A stretch of 64,000 nucleotides of DNA from positions 1 through 64,000 of the forward strand of contig CAVOWW010000022.1 in assembly GCA_963700255.1 (NCBI GenBank). The letters are read 5' to 3'. This DNA is from UBA10649 sp963700255. GTDB lineage: Bacteria > Actinomycetota > Actinomycetes > S36-B12. Of this stretch, positions 26,630-35,804 are shown piece by piece (the first letter of the stretch is position 1; each line of letters begins with the position of its first letter). A program made the position numbers and the translations under genes. Below the pieces are notes generated by a model. That model did not search any database, had not been told where the DNA came from, and saw nothing but the letters and a program-made list of their open reading frames with translations.

Positions 26630-28907
26630 ATGAGTGCGATGCGCACGTTCTGGATCTCCCTGATCTCCCTGTCCGTCGGCATCGCCGTCGGCATCCCGCC
26701 GGCAGCCGGCGCAGTCCCCGACGCCCCAGGGATCACCGCCGGTTCACCGGCCGCCCTCGCCCTGCCCGCGAAGCCGCCGGACCCCCCGAACATGCCTCCG
26801 CTTCCGGCAAGCGGCGCGCTCGCTGTCGACCCGGCTCGGGCCCCCGGGGCATTCCTCACCGTCAGTCCCCGTGTCGTCCACCCCGGTGGCACTGTCACGA
26901 TGACATTCGGCGGCGGCCCGGACATCCGCTGGAGCATGGTCAGCGCGGGCGGGGCGCTGTCGGGGCCAGGCTGCTCGAGCAACATGCAGGGCACCGGGCG
27001 CAGAACCTGCACGGCGTCGGTCGCACCAGCGGACTTGGCCGGCACGCTTCCGGCGTGGCTGACCTTCCAGGTCGGGTTCGACTGGCTTCCCACCTGCGCG
27101 CCGAACGGGTGCATCAGCTCGAGCGAGCGCATCTTCGTCGCGCTGCTGCCAGCGAAGTCGTCGCTGCTGACCGGTTCCGTGCGCGACCGCGAGGATCACA
27201 TGCTGCGCGGAGTGATGGTCACCATCTCGGGCATGGGACGCAGGTACGCCATCGCCACCAACGGCGCCGGCGAGTTCTCGGCCCTGCTGCCTCAGGGAAC
27301 GTGGACCGTCACACCGAGCGGAACGTGGGATCCGCAGAGTCGCGTGATCAAACTCGGTGCCAACGGCGCTCGCGCCGACTTCAAGTCCCCGGTCAGCGAG
27401 GTCAGCTTCGCCATCTCGGGCAGCCGACTGGTCAACGGGGTCGACTGGACGACGGTTCCCGCCAGCGGGTTGAACTGGCGAACGGGCACCCTGCGCGCCA
27501 GCACGTCGTCGGGCGCGGGCCTGGCGAACCGGGCAGTCGAGATCGACGCCCCCTACTTCGATGGATCCGCGCCGGGCCAGGTGCCCGCGCCACGCATCTC
27601 CATCTGCGACGCCACCACGTGGCGGCCCCTGTTCGCCACGACTGACCGCGTGGACCGAATCACCGACGCGAACGGGGACGTGGGATTCACCATCATGTTC
27701 GGCTCCGAGCCGAGCACCTCGCTCCTGCACTCACGGCTCAAGGACGACGTGACGGCTCTCGACGTGGAGCGTCTCGGGCAGGTCGGCGCCGTCACCGGAC
27801 CCAGCCTCCCCGACATCACCACGCCGATGCAGAACGCGGTGAGACTCGGCCTGCCGGCGGCCCCCCTGTTCGCGCTGAGCCCCGGCTCCCTGCAGTCCAT
27901 CCTCGTCGAGTGGTGGCTCGGCTACCGGGCCGGCGACCAGGTCGGCCCCGGTCGGATGTCCCCGGCCGGCGACTTCGTACCGGTGCGCACCAAGGACAAC
28001 ACGAGGGGAGCAATCGTCTTCTACCCGGCGGGCAACCCCAGACCGCTGCGGGAGCATCTCGCCTCCGGCGCCCCTCTGCCGGGCGACTACGCGACGTTCA
28101 CCCTGGGCTTCCGGCAGGTGCTGATCACCCCGACCGGGAAGTTGATGCAGTGGCAGGCCGTGCTCAACGATCTGCCGAGTCTGGCGACATGGGAGGCGAC
28201 CAACGGGCCCGCAACCGACGGGTTCCTGCTCACCGGCACCGGCCTGGGCACCGCCGGCTGGCTGGGCGGCCCCATCCCGCCCGTCGTCGTCGACCGCACC
28301 GGCCGAGCGGCATACGCCCGATGCGTTCCCGGCGCCAGCCCACCCACGATCGTCGTGCGAGGTGCACTCACCGGTGCGCTTGGACCTGGACGAGGACAGC
28401 CCCGGCTTCACCCTCCCAGGGTCGCGGACGCAACCGGTCACCTACGTCCTCGCCGATGAGGGTCAGAACCTCGCCCTGACAGGCACCGGGTCCGGCCCCA
28501 CCTCCGTGGTCGTCCGCAGCGATGATGCTGTCCGCACCTTCACCTTCACCTCCCGAGCAGGTGCCAGCGGCGAACTCTCCTTGACTGCCGCCGGCAAACC
28601 TCGGCTCGTGTTCGCAGGCAAGTCCGTCAGTGCCGTCGAAGGCGTCGCACTGCGAATCGCCGGAGCCCCGAAGTCCCTACGGGTGGGCCGGACCTCACGG
28701 CTCTCCGTGCGCGTCACGGACGCCTTCGGCGCACCGGTGCCTCGGGCGTCCCTTGCTGCCCGAGGAGCCGGGGTCAAGGCATCGGGACTCACGGATGATC
28801 GAGGCGCGCTGCGCCTGGTCGTGAGGCCGACGACGCGTGGGATTGTGACCGTAACGGCCAGCGCACCCGGCGCACGGCCCCTGCGAGTCAGGGTGGTCGC
28901 GCGCTGA
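26630..28907 (+). CDS. Large secreted protein with carboxypeptidase-regulatory-like and Ig-like domains (one frameshift)
   Basis: Starts at the ATG at 26630 with AGGAGG 9 nt upstream. The signal peptide (FWISLISLSVGIAVGIPPAAGA) is followed by a proline-rich segment. Around residues 180-225 lies a carboxypeptidase-regulatory-like fold (LLTGSVRDREDHMLRGVMVT, TNGAGEFSALLPQGTW). Cysteine pairs occur in the N-terminal third. The frame breaks between about 28352 and 28385; the second frame (to 28907) ends in a bacterial Ig-like domain (LRVGRTSRLSVRVTDAFGAP). It follows the PLA2-like gene by 74 bp on the same strand. An adhesive or cell-surface role is likely; no enzyme motif is seen. Confidence 0.65.
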
Positions 28908-28939
28908 CCGGCCGCACCTCCTGCGAGTGCGGCGGTCAG
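28904..28939. terminator. Bidirectional terminator hairpin
   Basis: CTGACCGGCCGCAC (28904-28917) pairs with GTGCGGCGGTCAG (28927-28939) over 13 bp with one bulged G. It covers the stop codon of the plus-strand gene and abuts the stop of the convergent helicase gene, so it can serve both. Confidence 0.7.
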
Positions 28940-28940
28940 G

Positions 28941-30617
28941 TCAGTCGCGGTCGAGGCGGACGGTCACCTTGCGGCCCCTGATCTTCGCGTGCGAGAGGCT
29001 CTTGATGACCTTGTGCGCCTTGGCCGAGGGCACCTCCACGACGGAGAACATCTCGTGGACGCTGATCGCGCCGAGCTCGCGTCCCTTCAGCCCGGCCTCG
29101 CCGGTGATAGCACCGACCAGGTCGCCCGGGGTGATGCCCGCCTTGCGGCCCAGCGACACGAACAGCCTGGTCATCGGCCCGTCAGGTGACTGCCGCTTCT
29201 TCGTGGGCGTTCGGGGCTCGCCGGTCCGGGCCTCCGGTGCCAGGGTCGCGGTGAGATCCTGCTCCGCCTCCTCGGCGGCACTGCCCTGAGTCTCCTCATG
29301 CACGAGGGTGAAAGCGGCAAGGGCGAGCTCCGACGCATCACGGCCGAGCAGCATGTCGTTCAGGATCTCTCGGTGAGCATCCAGGCGGGTCTGCGCCTCA
29401 GGATCGTCGAGGAGGGCCTCGACCGCATCGCGCGTGCGCTGCTGCCGCATCTGTCGAACGTCGGTGACCGTGGGGACCTGCTCGACGGGGATCTGGCCGC
29501 CGACCAGCTTCTCGATCGCGGAGAGCATCCGTCGCTCTCGGGGTTCGACCAGGCTCAGCGCGACTCCCTCGCGTCCGGCACGACCGACCCGACCGATGCG
29601 ATGCACGTAGGACTCGGGGCTCATCGGCAGGTCGTAGTTGACGACGTGCGAGAGGAGGTCGATGTCCAGGCCGCGGGCGGCGACATCGGTGGCGACGAGG
29701 AGCTCGCTCGCCCCCGACCGCAGCCGTCCGAGCACTCGAGTGCGCTGGTCCTGGGTGAGCCCGCCGTGCAGTGCCTCGGCCTGGTAGCCGCGCGCGGTCA
29801 GGATGTCGGTGAGGTCGTCGACCCCGCCGCGCGTGCGGCAGAACACGATGGCCGCGGTGGGATCCTCGGCATCGAGGATCCGGCCGAGCGCAGCCGACTT
29901 GTTCTGTCGCGTCACGATGTAGGCGACCTGGCGAACCCGGGGAGCCTCGTCCTGCGGGCCCTCAGGCGCCTGGATCGAGATCCGCTGCGGGTCACGCAGG
30001 TGCCGGCTGGCCAGCTTGTCGATGCGCTTGGGCATGGTGGCCGAGAACAGGACCGTCTGACGGCTCTCGGGCGTCATGGCGATGATGGACTCGATGTCCT
30101 CGATGAAGCCCATCTCGAGCATCTCGTCGGCCTCGTCGAGAACCAGCGTGCGGACTCCGTCGAGAACCAGGGCGCCACGACTGCACAGGTCCAGCGCTCG
30201 CCCAGGAGTGGCGACAACGACATCCACTCCACGTCGGAGCGCATCGATCTGATGACGCGCGGGAGCGCCCCCGTAGATGGCCACCAGCCGGGCTCCGAGT
30301 GCGCGGCCGTACCCGTGGAACGCCTGCGACACCTGGAGCGCCAGTTCCCGGGTAGGCACCAGGACCAGCGAGGACGGCGCCTTCCCGCGATCACCCTCGG
30401 CGAGGCGCTGCAGGATCGGCAGCGCGAAGGCAGCGGTCTTGCCCGTGCCGGTCGCCGCCTGTCCGAGCAGGTCCTTCCCAGCGATCAGCACCGGGATGGC
30501 CGCCGACTGGATGGGGGTCGACTCCTCGTACCCGAGGGCCGTCAGGGTGCCGAGGAGTTCCGGGCGCAGGCCCAGCTCGGCGAAGGAGGCATTGGCACTT
30601 TCGCTGTGCGAGGTCAC
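28941..30617 (-). CDS. deaD: DEAD-box RNA helicase with DbpA-type RNA-binding domain
   Basis: A 558-residue helicase. The core motifs are in order: Q-motif region STPIQSAAIPVLI, ATGTGKT, PTRELALQVS, LDEADEML, FSAT, VFCRTRGGVDDL, ATDVAARGLD and HRIGRVGRAGREG. After a variable linker, residues of about 485-558 form a DbpA-like RNA-binding domain (RLFVSLGRKAGITPGDLVGA, SVVEVPSAKAHKVIKSL). Such DeaD/CsdA-like enzymes unwind structured RNA in ribosome assembly and cold adaptation. Confidence 0.95.
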   Translation of the reverse strand: MTSHSESANASFAELGLRPELLGTLTALGYEESTPIQSAAIPVLIAGKDLLGQAATGTGKTAAFALPILQRLAEGDRGKAPSSLVLVPTRELALQVSQAFHGYGRALGARLVAIYGGAPARHQIDALRRGVDVVVATPGRALDLCSRGALVLDGVRTLVLDEADEMLEMGFIEDIESIIAMTPESRQTVLFSATMPKRIDKLASRHLRDPQRISIQAPEGPQDEAPRVRQVAYIVTRQNKSAALGRILDAEDPTAAIVFCRTRGGVDDLTDILTARGYQAEALHGGLTQDQRTRVLGRLRSGASELLVATDVAARGLDIDLLSHVVNYDLPMSPESYVHRIGRVGRAGREGVALSLVEPRERRMLSAIEKLVGGQIPVEQVPTVTDVRQMRQQRTRDAVEALLDDPEAQTRLDAHREILNDMLLGRDASELALAAFTLVHEETQGSAAEEAEQDLTATLAPEARTGEPRTPTKKRQSPDGPMTRLFVSLGRKAGITPGDLVGAITGEAGLKGRELGAISVHEMFSVVEVPSAKAHKVIKSLSHAKIRGRKVTVRLDRD

Positions 30618-30665
30618 TACGGAACGGTACCCAAGTAGGTGGCTCCGTGCGTGAGCGGCTCAGCC

Positions 30666-31448
30666 CTAGTAGCGGGCCTTCAGCTTGTACGTGAGCGTCG
30701 TCTTCCAGGTCACGGTCCCCACCTGCGCGGGTGTGCCGTCCTGCTTGCCCGTGACGGGCTCGACCCGGGTGAGGGTGAGCGTCGCCGTCTTGCCGAGCTT
30801 CGCCTTCGTGAAGGTCGTCTGAGAGATCGTCGGCGCCGTCTCGGCGGGTAACTTCGCGAACGTCAGTCCCGACTCCCCTGGGCAGGGTTCCCGGCCGGCC
30901 GCATAGGTCGGGTATCCGCCGCCCATCCAGATCTTCACTCGGCTGCCGCCGGCGCCCACCATGACCAGGTTCATGGTGTTGACGGCGGAATTCGAGAAGA
31001 AGTCCCCGTCAGGGCCCTCGAGCGAGTCAACCGTGAAGTTGCAGGACGCAGAGGTGCCATCCACGTACGTGACCGACTCGTTGACCGTGGCAGAGCCCGT
31101 GACCTTCTGGATCGGGATGCTGCAGCCGATGGCCTTCTCGTTGCACTCCCCGCCCACGAAACCCATGCTCGCGAGGACCTGCTTGGGCGCCGCCCAGGTG
31201 ACGGTGTTGTTGATGGTCCCGGTCGCGGTGCGCTTCAGATCGCCTGTCTGCGGGTCCTCGACATAGATGTACGGGTGGTCCCACGAGCCCTGCACTGCCA
31301 GGGTCACCGTGCCCTTGGCGGACACCAGAGACCAGTCGACCTGCGTTCGGGTCGGCAGGACCGACGGAGCCGCCAGGGCGGCACCCCCAGCCAAGGCAAC
31401 GGTTGCTGCCGTCGTGACGAGCAGGAAGCTTGCGCGCAGTGTCCTCAT
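30666..31448 (-). CDS. Secreted hypothetical protein
   Basis: A 260-residue protein from the ATG at 31448 with GGAGGGA upstream. The signal peptide (ASFLLVTTAATVALAGGAALAA) is clear. The mature part is beta-rich (VTLAVQGSWDHPYIYVEDPQ, TVTWKTTLTYKLKARY) with four cysteines that could form two disulfides (GGECNEKAIGC; SASCNF and REPCPG). No family recognised. Confidence 0.7.
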   Translation of the reverse strand: MRTLRASFLLVTTAATVALAGGAALAAPSVLPTRTQVDWSLVSAKGTVTLAVQGSWDHPYIYVEDPQTGDLKRTATGTINNTVTWAAPKQVLASMGFVGGECNEKAIGCSIPIQKVTGSATVNESVTYVDGTSASCNFTVDSLEGPDGDFFSNSAVNTMNLVMVGAGGSRVKIWMGGGYPTYAAGREPCPGESGLTFAKLPAETAPTISQTTFTKAKLGKTATLTLTRVEPVTGKQDGTPAQVGTVTWKTTLTYKLKARY

Positions 31449-31574
31449 GTCACGTGTTCCCTCCGTTGCGGCGCAACCGTACGCGCGGGTGCAGGCCATC
31501 TGTCAATGGTTGCGCCAGATTGCTCGAGCAAACTCTGTGTTTCATGCGTCGAGCCAGCGACCTACCGGAGAGTG

Positions 31575-31691
31575 CTAGCTGCTTCGATCGCTCCACGCCG
31601 GGTCGTCCGGCAGGGTCGTGGAATCAGAGCGGTGAAACAGGATGCGGGTCAGGTCGCGCAAGAAGTTCACAGCCAGGTCCGCGATACCCAT
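31575..31691 (-). CDS. Possible 38-residue small protein
   Basis: A short frame, MGIADLAVNFLRDLTRILFH and a polar tail of 18 residues, starts at the ATG at 31691 with a strong GGGGAGGA site 5 nt upstream. The N-terminal 20 residues would make an amphipathic helix, as in small membrane-associated peptides. Support is the ribosome site and composition only. Confidence 0.4.
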   Translation of the reverse strand: MGIADLAVNFLRDLTRILFHRSDSTTLPDDPAWSDRSS

Positions 31692-32008
31692 GTCGTCCTC
31701 CCCGTTGTCATGCTCGTGGCTCAAGCATCGCATGATGCCGGCCCGGGCGTCGCAGTCACTCGCTCGATGGTGGCAGCATCGGCGTTCCACCTCGTCGCAC
31801 TTCGCATACGCGAGCCAGCCCCTCTCCCCCCCGCGGATTCCTCGGCTGGCATCGGCTTCCCCGGCATTCGCGCCTTGTACCGGGCAGCCGCGGGCATCCA
31901 GGCGGGGTTCGGTGCCCCCAACAGGGCTACCGTGGAGGCAGATGCCCTGTTGGCGGTCCCGTCTGGTGACCACGCACTCAGGATCGTCGCCTATGGAATG
32001 AGGGCTCC
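31692..32008. other. 317-bp region without a convincing gene
   Basis: Open frames on both strands here lack ribosome sites and normal codon bias. It presumably holds the promoter of the minus-strand small gene at 31691 and of the plus-strand gene at 32009. No hairpin or repeat stands out. Confidence 0.4.
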
Positions 32009-32467
32009 GTGCCCAAGCCATTCGGAACGATGCGCATGACAACGAGATCGGAGCTCCTCTACGGAGGGCTCTTCCTCGTCCTCGCCCTGATCGCCCGCTC
32101 GGTCGCGATGTCCATGTCCGTCAGCCTCCTGCGGGACGCCGTCAGCATGCTCAGCGTCGTGATGCTGCTGGGCGGAGTCATCGTTGTCGTTGTCGGCCTG
32201 TGGCACGCCGCCCACCGAGCCGACAATCCCCCGGCTCAAGCCGGCTTCAGCGTGCCTGGTTGGTTCCCTGATCTCGATGACGCGACCCTGCTTCGCTACT
32301 GGGACGGCTACGTCTGGACCGGTGACACCGCCCACCGCGAGAGCACGCGGGTCCCGATCATGACCTCACCCGAATCGAGCTCGCACAATGACACACGATC
32401 GCTGGAGCTGAGCTTCGGCCTCGCCATCGGTGCGACGTGGGACAAGACCCACTCACCAACCATCTGA
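32009..32467 (+). CDS. Small membrane protein with DUF2510-like domain
   Basis: A 152-residue protein from a GTG at 32009 after GAGGG (ATGs at 32030 and 32036 are alternatives). Two hydrophobic helices (LLYGGLFLVLALIARSVAM, MLSVVMLLGGVIVVVVGLW) precede a DUF2510-type segment, GWFPDLDDATLLRYWDGYVW, which is found in many actinomycete membrane proteins of unknown role. Normally that segment is N-terminal to the helices; here it follows them. Confidence 0.65.
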   Translation: MPKPFGTMRMTTRSELLYGGLFLVLALIARSVAMSMSVSLLRDAVSMLSVVMLLGGVIVVVVGLWHAAHRADNPPAQAGFSVPGWFPDLDDATLLRYWDGYVWTGDTAHRESTRVPIMTSPESSSHNDTRSLELSFGLAIGATWDKTHSPTI

Positions 32468-32599
32468 GGCGTGTGAACCTGCCGTCGCCCCGGGACGTCC
32501 CTAGGTGGTGACCCCTGCACCAGCAGGCTAGATCGAGTCCGCTCGTGGCCGGAGCGCCGTCGATAGTGCGGGCAAACTCACACCCGCTATCGGCCCCAC

Positions 32600-32630
32600 G
32601 ATGCGCTCCCGAGCGCTGCGGGAGCGCATC
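32600..32630. repeat. Perfect 12-bp hairpin upstream of a small Cys-rich gene
   Basis: GATGCGCTCCCG (32600-32611) and CGGGAGCGCATC (32619-32630) pair exactly around a 7-nt loop. The hairpin lies 133 bp after the preceding stop and 22 bp before the next start codon. It has no T-run. It may be a terminator for the upstream gene, a leader-RNA structure over the ribosome site region, or an operator. Confidence 0.6.
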
Positions 32631-32651
32631 ATGGAAGTACAAGGAGACGCC

Positions 32652-32798
32652 ATGACGAAGAATCCGCTGACAGCGATAGTCCACGCGATCCTCGGCGCTG
32701 CCGACCGCTCCCCGGACGGCGGGCACGGGCGCACTCTCTGCCCGCTTTGCGCTCGTGCCGAGTGCACCTGCGCCCCCGGACAGGACTTCCACCTCTAG
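32652..32798 (+). CDS. 48-residue Cys-rich mini-protein
   Basis: Starts at the ATG at 32652 behind a perfect AAGGAG site. The C-terminal half has LCPLCARAECTCAPG, a CxxC plus CxC arrangement able to bind one metal ion; the N-terminus (NPLTAIVHAILGAADRSPD) is helical. It follows the hairpin at 32600-32630 closely. It recalls the other small cysteine proteins encoded on the opposite strand at 32901-33539. Function unknown. Confidence 0.55.
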   Translation: MTKNPLTAIVHAILGAADRSPDGGHGRTLCPLCARAECTCAPGQDFHL

Positions 32799-32900
32799 CA
32801 TGACCCGGGCGTGGCAGTGGCTGCGTCCGCTGGTCGCCGCGCGCGAAGCCGCTGTGGTCTCAACAGCCGCAGCCCGTGTCGCGGTGCGGCGGGGACTGTC

Positions 32901-33074
32901 CTAGGACGAACGCGACACGATCGCACCGCGACGCCCGGACAGGCATCCGAGGTGCTTGGCGCGCTCGGCAGCGGCGGCATCCGGCTCCTTGAACGGCAGC
33001 GACGCCTCGGAGCACACTGGGCAAACTCAGAAGTAGCGCGTTCCCGAATCGAACTCGTAGGTCTCGATCGGCAT
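32901..33074 (-). pseudogene. CxxC...H...C mini-protein gene interrupted by an in-frame TGA
   Basis: From the ATG at 33074 the frame reads MPIETYEFDSGTRYF, then TGA (33027-33029), then VCPVCSEASLPFKEPDAAAA and on to HLGC and a TAG at 32901. The part after TGA has the same metal-site spacing as the 55-residue protein at 33372-33539: CxxC, ten residues, DAAxA, then H and C. TGG to TGA (Trp to stop) would explain the break. Its ATG overlaps the stop of the preceding gene (TGATG), so translation is coupled. Alternatively only a 15-residue peptide is made. Confidence 0.4.
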
Positions 33075-33346
33075 CACCAGGTATCCCTCTGCTCGGGGTC
33101 GAACCCGCGCACCCGGGTACGAAGGTCATCGCCGTGCCCACTGAAGAAGAGGGCCACCGCAAGGGGGTGGGCCGGCCACGGGCGCGCCCATCCGCGGGGC
33201 TGCGTCCTGCTCGCGTCTTTCGCTGTCCTGCGCGTCAGCTTCATGTCGTGAGCATCCGCGATCGACGTTGCGCTGAGGTGGCCTCCCCTTGGCTCGGAGG
33301 CGGCCAACAGGAGGCAAACTGGTCGCTGGTCGGCGTCGACGTGCAC
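33074..33346 (-). CDS. Small hypothetical protein of the mini-gene operon
   Basis: A 90-residue frame from a GTG at 33346 with AGGAG 5 nt upstream. Its sequence (VHVDADQRPVCLLLAAS at the start, FFSGHGDDLRTRVRGFDP at the end) matches no family I know. It lies 25 bp after the Cys-rich gene at 33372 and overlaps the next start by one base, an operon-like layout. Codon bias is weaker than in neighbouring genes. Confidence 0.45.
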   Translation of the reverse strand: MHVDADQRPVCLLLAASEPRGGHLSATSIADAHDMKLTRRTAKDASRTQPRGWARPWPAHPLAVALFFSGHGDDLRTRVRGFDPEQRDTW

Positions 33347-33371
33347 GTGCTCCTGACGGGACCGCCACGAG

Positions 33372-33539
33372 CTAGACGCTGACAGGGCTCCCTGACATCA
33401 CGCAGACGTGGCCGAACCATGAGGCTCGGGCGGCGTCCTCGTCGTCGAGGAGCTCCGACCGGTAGGGGCACTTCGCGCAGCAAGCCCGGTACTCGATGTG
33501 ACCGTCTTCCCGCCACACGAGATCCATGTTCATGGTCAT
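33372..33539 (-). CDS. 55-residue CxxC...H...C putative zinc-ribbon protein
   Basis: From the ATG at 33539 with a GGAGGG site. The sequence runs MDLVWREDGHIEYRACCAKC, then PYRSELLDDEDAARASWFGHVC. The ligand set C-x2-C...H-x-C suits a single zinc ion. The spacing (ten residues from CxxC to DAA) repeats in the interrupted gene at 32901-33074, showing a small local family. Related short actinomycete proteins with CxxC...W...H patterns are often found in mobile or strain-specific regions. Confidence 0.65.
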   Translation of the reverse strand: MTMNMDLVWREDGHIEYRACCAKCPYRSELLDDEDAARASWFGHVCVMSGSPVSV

Positions 33540-33714
33540 CGGTCGACCCTCCTCACCGTCTCGGCCGCCAGTTCACCGCGCCACCATCCCGAGGTCAACG
33601 CTCCGCTGGTGAACAACTCCCGAAGGCTGAGGAACAGCAGTGGAACGCCTCCCTGATCCGGGGAGCTCGCACCGGATCGCGCGCTCGCCACCGGCGTGGC
33701 TCAGTGGGCGCGGC

Positions 33715-35334
33715 CTACGGCGTCGGCTCGGGGATCGGCGCGGAGGCGACGCGACACGACGCGCCTGCGCAGTCCTTCAGCGTGTTCCACTCGGCCGCGA
33801 GAGCGGCCTTCACCTGGGCATACCGAGGATCACTCGCGACGGACTGCAGCTGGTAGGGATCGATCGACCGGTCGTACAGCTCCTCGAAGCCGTCCTCGTA
33901 CTTCCAGTACGAGTAGCGCTCATTGCGCACTCCGTCGAAGAGCGGTAGCGGCGCCCCTGCTGGCGATTGCTGCGGACCACTCGACAGCAGGAGCGTGCGG
34001 TTCACGATGGGAGCGCCGGACTCCAGTGCAGCCTTCAACGACAGGCCGTCCGGCTCGCGCCCGGTTGCCTCGGCACCGGCGAGGTCGAGGATGGTCGGCG
34101 TGACATCCATGAGCGTGACCATCTGGTCGAACGTGACCCCGGCGCGAACACCCGGGCCTCGCACGATGAAGGGGATGTTCAGCGCCGGCTCGTAGGGGAA
34201 GTACTTGCCCTTGCTGATGCGATGCTGGCCGAGGACATAGCCGTTGTCGCCGACGAAGACGATGTAGGTGTTGTCCAGCTGTCCGGTCCGGGACAGGGTC
34301 TTGACGATGCCGTTGACAGCCTCGTCGACGGCGAGGAGCGACTGGCGGCGCTGACGGTTGTCGTCGACCAGACCCTGGATGTCGGCATCGGTCAGGAGCG
34401 GCAGGTTTCGGACGAACGACTGCTTGTCGCTGACATCGGCCTCGTTGAAGCTCGGATCCATCTCCAGCTGCATGTTCCTCAGGGTGTTCTTGTGTCGCGG
34501 GGCGGGACGCGGGGGAATCGATTGGACCCCCGTCGATGCCTCGGGCGCATCGACGTCGACCATGCTCTGGCCGATCTTCTTCGCTGCCGCCTTCTTCAAG
34601 GGAACGGTCTCCACGTGGGGCGCCAGGAACGCGATCTGCAGGTAGAACGGCCCGGCCTTCTTGGCCTGCTCGGTGATGACGTTCTGTGCGATTCCGCGGT
34701 AGACGTCGGTGCCGTAGTACCGGGGGTTCTCGACGTTGAAGTTGCCGTAGACGCGGCTGCCGTCCGGCTGGTTGAGGCGATACCCGTACAGCTGGTACGT
34801 GGACAGGTCAGTGGAACCGTGCCACTCGGACCAGCCCGATGGGGCAGGGGCCTTGGGGTTGTTGAAGTAGCCATAGCCGTTGATGTACTTGCCGATGTGC
34901 ACCGTGTGGTACCCGGCGTTCTCCATCCACTCGCCGACGAATCTCTTGCCGTTGTTCCTCTGCCACACTCCATATCCGCCGTCGGGCGGGAAGTTCGCGT
35001 TCACTCCGTTGTTGTGCGGGTAGCAGGCCGACATCATCGCGGCTCGCGATGGGCAGCAGATCGCGAACGGGGTCATCATCTGCGTGAAGGTCGTGCCCTT
35101 GTCCTGGAGGAGCTTCTTCACCGCAGGCATCACGGCGAGATCCTGGACGGTCTGGTCGTCCGTCTGGATGACGACGAAGTTGGGTCGGGTGTCGACGCGG
35201 GCAGAGGGCGCCAGCACCCCCTCGGTCACGGGTCGAGCCACTGCACTCGTCGTGAGTCCAGCAGACAGTGCCACCACTACGGCGCTGACGACGAGGATGC
35301 TGGCTCGTACTGTGGCCGTACCACGGTGTCCCAT
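33715..35334 (-). CDS. Secreted sulfatase
   Basis: A 539-residue protein with a signal peptide (ASILVVSAVVVALSAGLTTS). The metal site begins at FVVIQTDDQTVQDL and the formylglycine motif is CCPSRAAMM, with the first Cys as the residue to be converted. HIGKYINGYG and FVGDNGYVLGQH supply further active-site residues. It resembles family S1 arylsulfatase/glucosamine-6-sulfatase-type enzymes. Unlike the other sulfatase in the window (6226-8583) it is exported, so it probably desulfates extracellular glycans or aryl sulfates. Confidence 0.9.
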   Translation of the reverse strand: MGHRGTATVRASILVVSAVVVALSAGLTTSAVARPVTEGVLAPSARVDTRPNFVVIQTDDQTVQDLAVMPAVKKLLQDKGTTFTQMMTPFAICCPSRAAMMSACYPHNNGVNANFPPDGGYGVWQRNNGKRFVGEWMENAGYHTVHIGKYINGYGYFNNPKAPAPSGWSEWHGSTDLSTYQLYGYRLNQPDGSRVYGNFNVENPRYYGTDVYRGIAQNVITEQAKKAGPFYLQIAFLAPHVETVPLKKAAAKKIGQSMVDVDAPEASTGVQSIPPRPAPRHKNTLRNMQLEMDPSFNEADVSDKQSFVRNLPLLTDADIQGLVDDNRQRRQSLLAVDEAVNGIVKTLSRTGQLDNTYIVFVGDNGYVLGQHRISKGKYFPYEPALNIPFIVRGPGVRAGVTFDQMVTLMDVTPTILDLAGAEATGREPDGLSLKAALESGAPIVNRTLLLSSGPQQSPAGAPLPLFDGVRNERYSYWKYEDGFEELYDRSIDPYQLQSVASDPRYAQVKAALAAEWNTLKDCAGASCRVASAPIPEPTP

Positions 35335-35443
35335 GCGTGGAGGCTAGTCGCAGCGCGGCACCGCTCGGCCTGTGTCGCGCATCGTTACCGAACTGCTCCT
35401 CGCAGGTATGCGCGCCGCGATGGGGACGTGGGCCGAGCCGTGA

Positions 35444-35770
35444 TTACACCGAATGCGAACGGCCCCAGCGGGCCAGGGCCACCAGTACCGGCTCGAGGGT
35501 CCGGCCGGCGTCGGTGAGCGAGTACTCCACACGCGGTGGGACTTCCGCATAGATCCTGCGCTCGACGAGTCCATGCTCCTCCAGCCCGCGAAGCCGGTCG
35601 GTCAGGGTCTTGGGGCTGATCCCCGTCAAGGATCGCCGCAGCTCACCGAAGCGCTTCGTCCCGCCGAGGAGATCGCGTACGACGAGGATCGTCCACTTTC
35701 CGTCGAGTGCAACGAGAGACCTCGTCACCGGACACGTCCCGTCGTCACAGGGCTCGAAGTCGCCGTTCAC
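35444..35770 (-). CDS. HxlR-family transcriptional regulator
   Basis: A 108-residue winged-helix protein from a GTG at 35770. The family core is complete: CPVTRSLVALDGKWTILVVR, RFGELRRSLTGISPKTLTDR, LRGLEEHGLVERRIYAEVPP and VEYSLTDAGRTL. The CDDGTCP cysteines near the N-terminus are common in HxlR regulators that sense electrophiles. It is divergent from the membrane-protein gene at 35869, which it likely controls. Confidence 0.92.
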   Translation of the reverse strand: MNGDFEPCDDGTCPVTRSLVALDGKWTILVVRDLLGGTKRFGELRRSLTGISPKTLTDRLRGLEEHGLVERRIYAEVPPRVEYSLTDAGRTLEPVLVALARWGRSHSV

Positions 35771-35804
35771 CGCATTAGTTCCCTTCGGGAAACTGGATTA
35801 CTTG

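Noticed and set aside
33027..33029. In-frame TGA as a selenocysteine codon
   Set aside because: No convincing SECIS-like hairpin directly after it and no selenium genes in view; a Trp-to-stop change or a 15-residue peptide is simpler.
33070..33125. tRNA-like T-arm on the minus strand (CGGGTTCGACCCCG)
   Set aside because: The 5-bp T-stem does not pair correctly, no acceptor or anticodon stem fits, and the sequence is part of a small open frame with a ribosome site.
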